In this document: positions 22,419-30,482 of the stretch, piece after piece
Numbering within the stretch: position 1 is the stretch's first letter
Layout of the letters: the number at the start of each line of letters is the position of its first letter
From: an uncultured Spartobacteria bacterium
Lineage (GTDB): Bacteria > Verrucomicrobiota > Verrucomicrobiia > Chthoniobacterales > Chthoniobacteraceae
DNA: 38,330 nucleotides
Direction of reading: 5' to 3'
Assembly: GCA_903928175.1 (NCBI GenBank)
Contig: CAIYQA010000180.1
Coordinates: 1-38,330 of the forward strand
Made by a program: the position numbers and the translations under genes
Notes under the pieces: generated by a model
The model's database searches: none
The model's input: the letters and a program-made list of their open reading frames with translations, nothing else
Told to the model about the DNA's origin: nothing

Positions 22419-23858
22419 TCAGTGGGAAATTGTCACGAGGGTGCCGATATCGACTTCCCGGAAGAGGCGCTGCGCGGAACCGAACGGCAGCCGGATGCAA
22501 CCATGCGAATCCGGGTAGCCGGGCAGGACTCCCGCGTGCATTCCGAAATCGCGGCAACTCATCCGCAAAAAATAGGGCATGTAAGCGGGATAAAGCGTGG
22601 AGCGGTGCATCCGGTCTTTGTCGGTGACGACAAACTGCCCGGTGGGGGTCGGAAATCCCGGTCTTCCGGTGGAGACGGGCGTGACGAGCGCGACCTTGTC
22701 ATCCTTGTACAGCACGGCTTGTTGCCGGCCGATTGAGATGTTGATGCGCATCCGCTGATCCTCCGGGCGCGGACTTTTCCCCAGCAAAACCTGGAGCATT
22801 TCGGGCGATGCGTCCCGGCGCGCAGCCAAATCAATGGCGGTCATTTTATAGCGCTTGGTGGAGGCGCTTCGTTTCGCGCCGTATTGCAGCAGGGCTTGGA
22901 CACATTCGATGCGTCCTGTCGCCGCCGCCAGCATCAACGGAGTCATGCCGGATTCCGTCTCCAAATATTCCCGGGTGCTGCGGTCGCCGATCAAGCGCGA
23001 AAAAGATTTGTCCACCGGACTGTTGAGCGGGGTATTCGGGTTGGCTCCGCATTCCAGCAGGAGGGTGAGCAGGGGGTAATTTCCCCAAGCGACGGCATAG
23101 CCGAGGAGCGGTTGCCGCGTGGTTTCCAAGGTGGGCGGGCTTTGGTGATTGACGATCAGCGCGCGAATGAACGGCTTGTTTCCCAGCAGTAAAGCGGTGA
23201 AGAGCGCCTCACGCGCCTGGGGACTCCATTGCGCCGGGTGCTCCGTGCGCAGGATCGGTTCGATCACGTCCAGCTCGCCTGTGTCCAGCGCGTGCAGCAG
23301 CGGTGTCGCGCCGTCACAACAAGGGCAGTCCACCTCCGCTCCATGGGCAATCAACCATTCCACTGTGGGACCCGATTGCGCCAAGATCGCATAATCGAGC
23401 GCCGTGTGTGCGAGCGGATCCCTTTGATTGACATCCGCCCCCTCGCAAATGAGCCGTTCCATTTCCGCCAGATCCGCTTCCTGCGCTGCCCGCATCAAAG
23501 GAGTCACGCCATCTGCATCAGGTGCATTGGGGTCCAGCGGTGGCTCGACGATTTGCACTTGGAGCGACCCTGTTTGCTGCTTTAGCGGAGGGAGCGGCAA
23601 TCGAATCTCGTTGCGATTCGGGACGGGGGTGGGACTGGCTTGCGGCTGGAGCGGCGCGATTTCAGGTTTTGCGGGGAGATTGGGGGAATGCTCAAGGACC
23701 GGAGGCGGTCGCAGGGCGTGCTGCGCCCCGGCTTCGCGCTGCGAGTCGGGCATCTCTAATCCCAGCCAGTGCACCAGCCCATTTGTCAGGAGCGCCAAGA
23801 GGCAACCGATGACACCGCCGACAACCCACGCCGCCAACCTCGTTCCAGATATCCCCAC
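22419..23858 (-). CDS. Ankyrin-repeat / L,D-transpeptidase fusion
   Basis: The 479-residue protein has one N-terminal membrane helix (about 8-30), then a Pro-rich stretch (50-110). Ankyrin repeats follow from about 113 to 360, with DGVTPLMRAAQEADLAEMER, ALDYAILAQ, GMTPLMLAAATGRIECVQAL and MTAIDLAARRDASPEMLQVL. A YkuD catalytic domain closes it (about 371-478), with GMHAGVLPGYPDSHGCIRLP. There His441, Ser451, His452, Gly453, Cys454 and Arg456 match the active site of L,D-transpeptidases, which cross-link peptidoglycan or attach proteins to it. The helix should place the rest in the periplasm. Ankyrin repeats with YkuD are unusual. The gene lies downstream of the J/FGE-like gene on the same strand, but 404 bases of repeat separate them. 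Confidence 0.88.
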   Translation of the reverse strand: MGISGTRLAAWVVGGVIGCLLALLTNGLVHWLGLEMPDSQREAGAQHALRPPPVLEHSPNLPAKPEIAPLQPQASPTPVPNRNEIRLPLPPLKQQTGSLQVQIVEPPLDPNAPDADGVTPLMRAAQEADLAEMERLICEGADVNQRDPLAHTALDYAILAQSGPTVEWLIAHGAEVDCPCCDGATPLLHALDTGELDVIEPILRTEHPAQWSPQAREALFTALLLGNKPFIRALIVNHQSPPTLETTRQPLLGYAVAWGNYPLLTLLLECGANPNTPLNSPVDKSFSRLIGDRSTREYLETESGMTPLMLAAATGRIECVQALLQYGAKRSASTKRYKMTAIDLAARRDASPEMLQVLLGKSPRPEDQRMRINISIGRQQAVLYKDDKVALVTPVSTGRPGFPTPTGQFVVTDKDRMHRSTLYPAYMPYFLRMSCRDFGMHAGVLPGYPDSHGCIRLPFGSAQRLFREVDIGTLVTISH

Positions 23859-24262
23859 GCCGAGGTTTCGGGCAAGGTCAAAGAAATGGATTGGTTGGCC
23901 ATTTTGAAACGGGTGGATCGTGCGCTCCGCGGGGGATTTTTTGTGATCTCGTTCCCAAGCTCCAGCTTGGGAATGTGTTTGTCTGCGAGGCTCCAGCCTC
24001 GAAAGCGTGGCGAGAGGTGGAATTGAGGAGTTTCACTCCCGCTCCGTTTTCATGTGTGAAGCGGTTGTGCTTCCACGGTTTGCGAAGCTGGAGCTTCGAA
24101 GACACTGGCATTACCAAGCTGGAGCTTGGTAACGAGGGGAAACGGGTGGATCGGCCGCTCCGCGGGCGATTTTCCAACGCACATCGAGCGCAGCGAGCCG
24201 ATTTTTTGCGACGCCCACCCCCGGAATCGCGCGCGGAGCGCACGATCCACCTTCTCTGCCGC
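23859..24262. other. Gap between two minus-strand genes, filled by a nested repeat
   Basis: These 404 bases lie between the stop of the J/FGE-like gene and the start of the ankyrin-transpeptidase gene. Nearly all is the nested palindrome at 23913-24250. Frames open here on the plus strand extend into the opposite gene but only reflect repeat sequence. No gene or promoter is supported. Confidence 0.6.
23913..24250. repeat. Nested palindrome (about 340 bp)
   Basis: Outer arms GTGGATCGTGCGCTCCGCG (23913-23931) and its exact 19-base inverse (24232-24250) enclose an inner palindrome at 23948-24136. The inner arms begin CTCGTTCCCAAGCT and end AGCTTGGTAACGAG. Inside those are further hairpins, CGAGGCTCCAGCCTCG (23986-24001) and CGAAGCTGGAGCTTCG (24083-24098). 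A third, direct near-copy of the outer motif follows the inner element at about 24141-24164. Confidence 0.9.
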
Positions 24263-25840
24263 TCACTTCCCGCATTCGCACAGGATGCGGAAACCGACAT
24301 CGCTGGCCGAGTAAGCCGGGGCGTTGTTTGCGCGATTGCTGGTGCGAAGGCTGGCGATTCGCGATTTCCAGCTTCCCCCGCGGTAAATCTGCTTGAGCCC
24401 CTCCAAGGGTCCGCGCGGGTTGCTCCGCTCCCGGCCGTTATAGGGGGTGAGGCAGTCCAGGCACCATTCCCAGACATTCCCGGCCATGTCTTCCATGCCA
24501 AATGGGCTGGCACCGCGAGGAAAACTCCCCACGGGCGAAGTCGCGGAAAACCCGCAGTTGATGGTGCGCTCCGACCACGGGAGATTCTTGTTGGCATCGG
24601 CGAAGTTCGCCAGATCGTCGGCATCCAACCGGTTGCCCCATGGGAATTTGCGCCCATCGGAGCCGCGCGCCGCGTATTCCCACTCGGCTTCGGTGGGGAG
24701 CCGGTATTTGCGTTTTTCGCGCTGAGCCAGCCAGGCGCAGAACCGGGTGGCTTCGGTATGCGAAACATAGACGACCGGGTGGTTGTCGCCCGCGCCGGGG
24801 GCGCGCCTGGCCCGGTGTGCCGGGTCGAACAGTTCATACTGAATATTGGTTACCGGCCAGCGGGAGAGGTAAAAAAGCGAAATACGGGTTCGGGTGGGAG
24901 GGCGCTCATTGGGAGCGGCTTCGGGATCGGTGCTGCCCATCTGGAACACGCCCGAGGGAACCAGCAGCATCGTGATTCCGGTGGTGCTGATGAAATTCGG
25001 AAACGCCTTTTTCTCCTCCGCCCGCTGCAAGGGGGAGGGGGGCGGCTCGTCGGCAATGCGAACGGTTTTCCTTTCCAAAAGCCGGGTGACGGGCTTGGGG
25101 GGCAGGCTCGCATTCACCTTTTCTTCGAGGTATTCGTCAATAATATCCTCGGCATCGCCGCCGCTGAGGCCGAGGGTTTCGCCCATGTTGCAAAAAGCGT
25201 CCCGCTGTTCGTCGGTGATTTCATCCAACACGGAGAGTCGCAACATGCGCAGGAACTCCTTGCGGGCGTCGGAGGCAGCGGGGGGAGGGACGCCGGGAAC
25301 CGCTGCGGGCGAGGCGGACGGCTCTTCCGGTCCGTTTTTGCGACCGCTCCGCTTCAGCCCTCCCCGTGCAAGCTCCGCTTCCACCAGGGCAATCATCTCC
25401 TCGGGTTTGAGGCCAAGGTTTGAGCCGGCGAAATAGAGGTTTTCCTCCTCATTCGGGTCCAGTTCGCCGCTCGTGAGGACGAAGGAGAGGAACTTGTGAA
25501 ATTCCGCCACGGTCGCTGTTTTTTGAGCCGCGAGAATTTGGGTGTCGATTTGCGAACGGCTTTCCGGGTCGAGGAGCAGAGTCCGGGCTTCGGCCAGCTT
25601 GGCCGGAGCTTCATCCATGCCTGAGCGAAGAAGCTGGGCGAGGGGATTGCTCGGCTGGTTTTTGAGGGGCAGCTTCTTTTGCCACCACATGAGAAGCTGG
25701 CGGCAATTGGATTCGATCTGGGCTGCCGTCGGGTTTTCGGCGAACTCCAAACCGAGCCGCTCGTAGGGATTGGGCGAGGCGTACAGCTTCCAGCCGTCCC
25801 ATCGCATTGGATTATCGGAGAGGGGATTGGGCAGCGCCAT
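24263..25840 (-). CDS. J-like / TerB-like / FGE-fold protein
   Basis: Three parts are visible in 525 residues. At 24-101 NPYERLGLEFAENPTAAQIE and LAEARTLLLDPESRSQID resemble helices I-II and III of a J-domain, but the HPD that activates Hsp70 is absent (KKLPLKN there). Two TerB-like helical repeats follow (112-158, SGELDPNEEENLYFAGSNLG; 192-241, ITDEQRDAFCNMGETLGLS). From 284 to 522 is a formylglycine-generating-enzyme fold, with FQMGSTDPEAAPNERP, YRLPTEAEWEYAARG, GMEDMAGNVWEWCLD and GGSW at 488-491. The two cysteines FGE uses for copper and catalysis are Ser and Ala at the matching spots, so no sulfatase activation is expected. It starts 53 bases after the Hsp70-like gene and is probably co-transcribed with it. 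Confidence 0.82.
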   Translation of the reverse strand: MALPNPLSDNPMRWDGWKLYASPNPYERLGLEFAENPTAAQIESNCRQLLMWWQKKLPLKNQPSNPLAQLLRSGMDEAPAKLAEARTLLLDPESRSQIDTQILAAQKTATVAEFHKFLSFVLTSGELDPNEEENLYFAGSNLGLKPEEMIALVEAELARGGLKRSGRKNGPEEPSASPAAVPGVPPPAASDARKEFLRMLRLSVLDEITDEQRDAFCNMGETLGLSGGDAEDIIDEYLEEKVNASLPPKPVTRLLERKTVRIADEPPPSPLQRAEEKKAFPNFISTTGITMLLVPSGVFQMGSTDPEAAPNERPPTRTRISLFYLSRWPVTNIQYELFDPAHRARRAPGAGDNHPVVYVSHTEATRFCAWLAQREKRKYRLPTEAEWEYAARGSDGRKFPWGNRLDADDLANFADANKNLPWSERTINCGFSATSPVGSFPRGASPFGMEDMAGNVWEWCLDCLTPYNGRERSNPRGPLEGLKQIYRGGSWKSRIASLRTSNRANNAPAYSASDVGFRILCECGK

Positions 25841-25893
25841 GGCGGAGGGTAAGTTTCGACTTATGGATTACAACTCCCCCTTCAAAAGGCAAC

Positions 25894-27486
25894 TCACTCC
25901 ACGCAGATCCGCATCAGGTCGGCGGTGGCGGTTTCCATTTCGGTTTCGTTGAGGCCGAGATTGCGGGAGATTTTTACGACGCTTTGTTTGCCAAAAGCGT
26001 CCACGCGAACTTCCAACACCTGGTTTTCATCGTAGCGATAGGTGAGTTCCACCGGGGAGCCTTTCGGCAGGAACGGCGGCAATTCCACATTGCAGAGGCC
26101 CAGCGGGGTGCATTCCGCCGGAACGGTGCTTTCCCCTTCCACCACGCGCACGAGGACGTTTTTCATGTTCGCCTTGGCGGTGCCGAACGAGTTCTTGACC
26201 TCGGCCGGGATGGGCGTCGATTTTTTCAACATCGGGAAAACGTATTCCTCCACTTGCTGGTCATCCCAGAGCACGACCCCGAGGGTGTGGGTGGTGATGT
26301 TGGTGACTTTGACGAGCGTGCCTTCGGCACTGGAGAGTTTGCCCCGGGTTTGAGCGGAGATGTTGCGCTCTCCGCTGTCATCCTCGCGCTCGAGCAGGAC
26401 GAGGGTGGCCTGGAGGGCCGCCCCCATGGCCACGGCTTCATCCGGGCTGATGTCCTCGGCGATGGGGCGCCCGCTCATTTTGCGGATCATCTCGCGCACC
26501 GAGGGCATGCGGGTCATGCCGCCCGTCAGCAAAACGCGGTCGATGTGATTCCACTCGAGTCCGGCTTCCGCCATGGCGATTTCGCAGATGGATTTTGCTT
26601 TTTCCAGCAGATGGCGGCAGCGGTGCTCGAATTCTTCGCGCGTGAGTTCGAGCTTGAGGCTGTGCCCTGCGTAGCTGTGGACCACCGTGGCGCTGTTGCG
26701 GCTGGAGAGCTGAATTTTGGCGGTCAGCGCCCGGTTGTAGAGGTCCTGGTAACTGTGCAGGTCGAGCAGCGGATTTTCGTTGAACTGCCGATCAAATTCC
26801 TCGCTCACCCAGTTGACAATCACATCGTCCCAATCCTTGCCACCCAGGCGGTGGTCGCCGTTGCTCCCGAGCATCTGGATATGGTGCTCGGCGATTTTCA
26901 TGATCGTCACGTCGAAGGTTCCCCCGCCCAAATCGAAGACGAAGACGGTCTCGTTGCCGCTGTGCTGGTCGATCCCGTAGGCGAGCGCGGCGGCGGTCGG
27001 CTCGTTGAGGATTTGCAGCACCTCGAACCCGGCGAGCTGACCGGCGTGCATGGTGGCGGAGCGTTCCACGTCACTGAAATAGGCGGGAACCGTGATGACC
27101 GCGTCGGTGATCGGCGCGCCGAGAAATTTTTCCCCGTCCTGTTTGAGCTTGCGCAGGATCAATGCCGAGAGCTCTTCCGCCGACCAGAATTTGCCTCCAA
27201 ATTCGCGGCTGAACTCGGCTTTGCTTTTGCCCATCTCGCGCTTGACGAAATCGACAATTTTTTCCGGCTCGGCCACGGCATTCTGTTTGGCGGCGGAGCC
27301 GACCACGGCGGTGCTTCCGTCGAAGAGGATCACCGAGGGGGTGATCCGTTCGCTTTCGGCATTGGGGATGATCTGCGTGCGTCCGTTTTCGTCCACATGG
27401 CAGAGGGCCGAAAAAGTCGTGCCTAAATCGATCCCGACCGCTTTGCGCTTGGCGTTGCCTGGTGTTTGGGAGGAGGGCTTAGTCAT
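25894..27486 (-). CDS. Hsp70-family protein without the lid
   Basis: The 530-residue protein has a full Hsp70 ATPase domain: GIDLGTTFS (18-26), NEPTAAALAYG (161-171), DLGGGTFDV (185-193) and LTGGMTRMP (320-328). A beta-rich substrate domain follows (about 395-505), with THTLGVVLWDD. DnaK is about 638 residues; here the helical lid and disordered tail are missing, so substrate trapping should differ. It is not the main DnaK, since grpE and dnaJ are absent and divergence is clear. It lies 27 bases after the cobA-hemD stop and 53 before the J/FGE-like start, so a shared transcript is likely. The J-like domain next door is the natural partner but lacks HPD. The client is unknown. Confidence 0.92.
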   Translation of the reverse strand: MTKPSSQTPGNAKRKAVGIDLGTTFSALCHVDENGRTQIIPNAESERITPSVILFDGSTAVVGSAAKQNAVAEPEKIVDFVKREMGKSKAEFSREFGGKFWSAEELSALILRKLKQDGEKFLGAPITDAVITVPAYFSDVERSATMHAGQLAGFEVLQILNEPTAAALAYGIDQHSGNETVFVFDLGGGTFDVTIMKIAEHHIQMLGSNGDHRLGGKDWDDVIVNWVSEEFDRQFNENPLLDLHSYQDLYNRALTAKIQLSSRNSATVVHSYAGHSLKLELTREEFEHRCRHLLEKAKSICEIAMAEAGLEWNHIDRVLLTGGMTRMPSVREMIRKMSGRPIAEDISPDEAVAMGAALQATLVLLEREDDSGERNISAQTRGKLSSAEGTLVKVTNITTHTLGVVLWDDQQVEEYVFPMLKKSTPIPAEVKNSFGTAKANMKNVLVRVVEGESTVPAECTPLGLCNVELPPFLPKGSPVELTYRYDENQVLEVRVDAFGKQSVVKISRNLGLNETEMETATADLMRICVE

Positions 27487-27513
27487 CGGAGGGGGAGTAT
27501 GGGTTGCGGAAAA

Positions 27514-29031
27514 TCACTTGTTGGCGCCGTAGTAGGCTTGGATCGCAGCCGTCAGCCCCGGGATATCGTGGCGTTTTGCCTCGATATCCACCCGGAGCCC
27601 GTTTTCCCGCATGCTTTGGGAGGTCAGCGGGCCGATGCTGGCGGTGAGCAACCCGGAGGGAATCGCAAGTTTGAGAGCCATGAAGTTTTCCACGGCGGAC
27701 GAACTCGCAAAGGTGATCAGGTCTGCTCCCTCCTTGCGGAACCGCTCGATTCCATCGGCATCCGTCTCGGGAACCGTCCGGTAGGCAATGGCTTCATCGA
27801 CAATCGCACCCATTTTGGTAAGCTCCTGTGAGAGCACATCCCGTGCCTTTTCGGGGCGGATAATCAGGATTTTCTCGTTCTCAACCGTGTGGTCTTTCTG
27901 GAACGCCTTGATCACGGCTTCGGCCACGAATTTTTCCGGCTGGAGATCGATGTGCAGATGGTAATCGCGCACGCGGGCGGCGGTCGCCGGTCCCACGGCG
28001 GCAATGCGGACGCCGCCGATCTCGCGGGTATCGTCGTAAATTTTGAAGAACATCTCGAAAAACGCGGAGACCCCGTTGGGGCTGGTGAAGACGATCCAAT
28101 CATACGCATGGCACTCCTGCACGAGCTGGCCGAATTCCAGGAGATCGGCCGGCGGCTCGATCCGGATGGTGGGCAGATCATAGGTATCCGCGCCGAGGGC
28201 GCGGAGCTTGTCCGAGAGCACCCCGGCCTGGCTGCGCGTGCGGGTGACGATGATGCGCTTGCCAAAGAGCGGTTTGCTTTCAAACCAGTTGAGTTTATCG
28301 CGCAGATTGACCACTTCGCCGAAGACAGCGACTGCCGGAGCGGTGAACTGGGCTTCGCTGGCAATACGGGCGATCTCCGAAAGCGGACCGCGCACCGTCT
28401 GCTGGCGACCCGTGGTGCCCCAGCGCACCAGGGCGACGGGGAGCTTGGGCGAGGCTCCGTGTTTGAGCAGTTCGGCGGTGATCTTTGCAAGACGTTTCAC
28501 CCCCATGAGCATTACTTTGGTGCCCGGTTGGGCGGCGATCTGGGCGTAGTCCACGGAAGACTCCTGCTTGGCCGTTTTTTCGTGGCCGGTGAAAATCGTC
28601 AATTGTGCCGTGAGGCCACGGTGGGTCACCGGGATGCCTGCGTAGGCCGGGGCGGCGAGAGCGCTGGAGACCCCCGGGACGATCTCAAAGGGCAGCTTTG
28701 CCGCAGCGAGCGCCTCGGCTTCCTCGCCGCCGCGCCCGAACAGGAACGGATCGCCCCCCTTGAGCCGCACCACGCGCTTGCCTTCGCGGGTGAGCTTGAT
28801 GAGGAGGGCGTTGATCACCTCCTGGTCCAACGTATGGTGGCCCGCTTTTTTGCCCGCATAAATGCGTTCGGCCTGCGCGGGAGCCCAAGTCAGCAATTCG
28901 GGATTGCAAAGATAATCGTAAACCACCGCGTCGGCGGTTTCCAGGACTGCGCGCGCGCGCAGCGTCACCAATCCGAGGTCACCCGGGCCCGCGCCGGTGA
29001 GGTAGCAAATGCCGATCTGTTTTTTGGACAT
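27514..29031 (-). CDS. cobA-hemD: Uroporphyrinogen-III methylase / synthase fusion
   Basis: One polypeptide of 505 residues joins two enzymes of tetrapyrrole synthesis. Residues 1-250 are a SUMT methyltransferase: YLTGAGPGDLGLVTLRA, RLKGGDPFLFGRGGEE, then PVTHRGLTAQLTIFTGHE; it makes precorrin-2, the siroheme and cobalamin branch. Residues about 255-505 are HemD, uroporphyrinogen-III synthase, with RIIVTRTRSQAG, YDWIVFTSPNGVSAFFE and ADLITFASSSAVENF. Fusions of these two are known in several phyla, so this is regular. The gene diverges from livH over about 195 bases containing a repeat, and the Hsp70 gene follows after 27 bases. No iron-related motif in the gap is seen. Confidence 0.93.
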   Translation of the reverse strand: MSKKQIGICYLTGAGPGDLGLVTLRARAVLETADAVVYDYLCNPELLTWAPAQAERIYAGKKAGHHTLDQEVINALLIKLTREGKRVVRLKGGDPFLFGRGGEEAEALAAAKLPFEIVPGVSSALAAPAYAGIPVTHRGLTAQLTIFTGHEKTAKQESSVDYAQIAAQPGTKVMLMGVKRLAKITAELLKHGASPKLPVALVRWGTTGRQQTVRGPLSEIARIASEAQFTAPAVAVFGEVVNLRDKLNWFESKPLFGKRIIVTRTRSQAGVLSDKLRALGADTYDLPTIRIEPPADLLEFGQLVQECHAYDWIVFTSPNGVSAFFEMFFKIYDDTREIGGVRIAAVGPATAARVRDYHLHIDLQPEKFVAEAVIKAFQKDHTVENEKILIIRPEKARDVLSQELTKMGAIVDEAIAYRTVPETDADGIERFRKEGADLITFASSSAVENFMALKLAIPSGLLTASIGPLTSQSMRENGLRVDIEAKRHDIPGLTAAIQAYYGANK

Positions 29032-29055
29032 GAGAAGAATCTGGTATGGAAACGC

Positions 29056-29206
29056 GAATCAGGAAAGCAGGAAAACATGGGGAAAAAGGCGGAGACTTTT
29101 GCTGGCGACGCTCTGGCGAATGGCTTTGGGCCCTCAAGTGGCTGAAAACGAGGGAAAATTTCCGAATTCTGATCTTTCATTTCCGGGCTTCCTGGTTTCC
29201 TAATTC
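29056..29206. repeat. Inverted repeat of caggaaa-type units
   Basis: GAATCAGGAAAGCAGGAAAA (29056-29075) and TTTCCGGGCTTCCTGGTTTC plus CTAATTC (29180-29206) are imperfect reverse complements. The element fills the divergent gap between cobA-hemD and livH and thus overlaps both promoter regions. The units are of the same type as the outer arms at 17377-17594. Confidence 0.7.
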
Positions 29207-29226
29207 ATGATTCATTGCTTTTCACC

Positions 29227-30159
29227 GTGACCGAATTTTTGCAGCAGCTTATCAACGGCCTCTCGCTCGGCTCGATCTATGCCTTTATCGCGCTGGGTTA
29301 CACGATGGTGTACGGGGTGCTGCGGTTTATTAATTTTGCTCACGGGGATGTCTATATGGTGGGGGCGTTTGCAGGGTATTACCTCGCGCCTTTCGTTTGG
29401 AAGGTGTTGCCACAGGGAAAAGACGCGGCGGTTTTTAGCTGGAGCAGTTCGGCGGGGGCTTTTGTGGTGCTTTTGCTCTCGATGGCCCTTTGTGCGGTGC
29501 TCGGCATTCTGATCGAGAAATTGGTGTATAAACCGCTGCGGAGCCGCCCCCGGCTGACGGTCTTGATCACGGCCATCGGCGTTTCGATTTTTTTGGAGAA
29601 CTTCGGGCAGTATCTTTTCGGGGCCGACCCGAAGTCTTTCCCGGAGATTTTACCGGATCGGGCGATTGAGGGGCTTGGGGATTTGACAGTGATGGTGAAC
29701 CAGTCTGTGGTGCTCGTGGTGACGCTCCTTTTGCTGGTGGCGCTGCGATTTATCGTAATGAAAACCAAGATGGGGACGGCGATGCGGGCGCTTTCGTATA
29801 ACCCGACGGCGGCTTCGCTCATGGGGATCAACAACGACGTGATTATTTCATTCACGTTTGCGCTGGGCTCAGCACTCGCGGCAGCCGCCGGGATTCTCAA
29901 CGCGATCAATTACCCGAGCATCGACCCGCTGATGGGCATCCTGCCGGGAATCAAGGCGTTCGTCGCGGCGGTGCTGGGGGGGATCGGGAACCTGGGCGGC
30001 GCGGTGTTGGGCGGGATCATCCTGGGGGTGCTGGAAACGCTGGTGGTGGGCTACGTCTCGCCGATGTACCGGGACGCGATTGCGTTTGCGGTGCTGATTT
30101 TAATTTTGCTCTTCAAACCCAACGGCCTGCTCGGGCGGGTGGAAAAGGAGAAAGTCTGA
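29227..30159 (+). CDS. livH: Branched-chain amino acid ABC permease LivH
   Basis: LivH is one of the two membrane subunits of an ABC importer for branched-chain amino acids or related substrates. The protein starts FLQQLINGLSLGSIYAFIAL, then GYTMVYGVLRFINFAHGDVY (family signature). It ends with the coupling-loop region and IKAFVAAVLGGIGNLGGAVL and has about eight predicted helices. The GTG at 29227 is given as start by analogy with the usual N-terminus; a TTG at 29215 in frame is also possible and no Shine-Dalgarno decides. It heads livHMGF, but 352 bases of repeat lie between it and livM. No periplasmic binding protein gene is within the window. Confidence 0.92.
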   Translation: MTEFLQQLINGLSLGSIYAFIALGYTMVYGVLRFINFAHGDVYMVGAFAGYYLAPFVWKVLPQGKDAAVFSWSSSAGAFVVLLLSMALCAVLGILIEKLVYKPLRSRPRLTVLITAIGVSIFLENFGQYLFGADPKSFPEILPDRAIEGLGDLTVMVNQSVVLVVTLLLLVALRFIVMKTKMGTAMRALSYNPTAASLMGINNDVIISFTFALGSALAAAAGILNAINYPSIDPLMGILPGIKAFVAAVLGGIGNLGGAVLGGIILGVLETLVVGYVSPMYRDAIAFAVLILILLFKPNGLLGRVEKEKV

Positions 30160-30161
30160 TG

Positions 30162-30300
30162 CAATCTGAAACTCAGGAACTCAGGAAAAAATCAGGAAGG
30201 CGGGAAATGAAAACCCTCAGGAACTCAGGAACTCAGGAAAGAGTTTTTTTTGGATTTTCTTCGTGCCTTCGTGCCTTCGTGCCTTCGTGTGAGATTTTCA
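30162..30300. repeat. Tandem ctcaggaa and cttcgtgc repeats
   Basis: Repeated AACTCAGGAACTCAGGAAA units at 30170-30242 are followed by CTTCGTGC in four direct copies at about 30258-30290. No matching right arm for the ctcaggaa units is seen nearby, unlike the other copies. Confidence 0.7.
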
Positions 30301-30311
30301 AGTTTTTCGGT

Positions 30312-30482
30312 CTCGTTCCCAATCTCCTGATTGGGAATGCAAGTGTCTTGGAAACTCTGTTTCCCGAGCCTGCCATGCCATCAGCGCTTTGTATTATGCA
30401 ACGCGCAAGCTCTCTCTCCGCGCGCAGCGAAGCTGGAGCTTCGGAAACAAGTGCGTTCCCAATCTGGAGATTGGGAACGAGG
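30312..30482. repeat. Palindrome of the gttcccaa...ggaacgagg family
   Basis: The left arm (from 30312) begins CTCGTTCCCAATCTCC; the right arm (to 30482) ends GGAGATTGGGAACGAGG. Each arm is itself a hairpin, and an internal CGAAGCTGGAGCTTCG occurs at 30428-30443. It has the same plan as the inner palindrome at 23948-24136. Confidence 0.9.

Noticed and set aside
23891-27426. Long plus-strand frames opposite the J/FGE and Hsp70 genes
   Set aside because: They begin in the repeat block or mid-gene, have no family similarity, and lie opposite genes with complete motif sets.
27889-29145. Plus-strand frame (418 codons) opposite cobA-hemD
   Set aside because: No domain; the opposite strand has both SUMT and HemD motifs in order.
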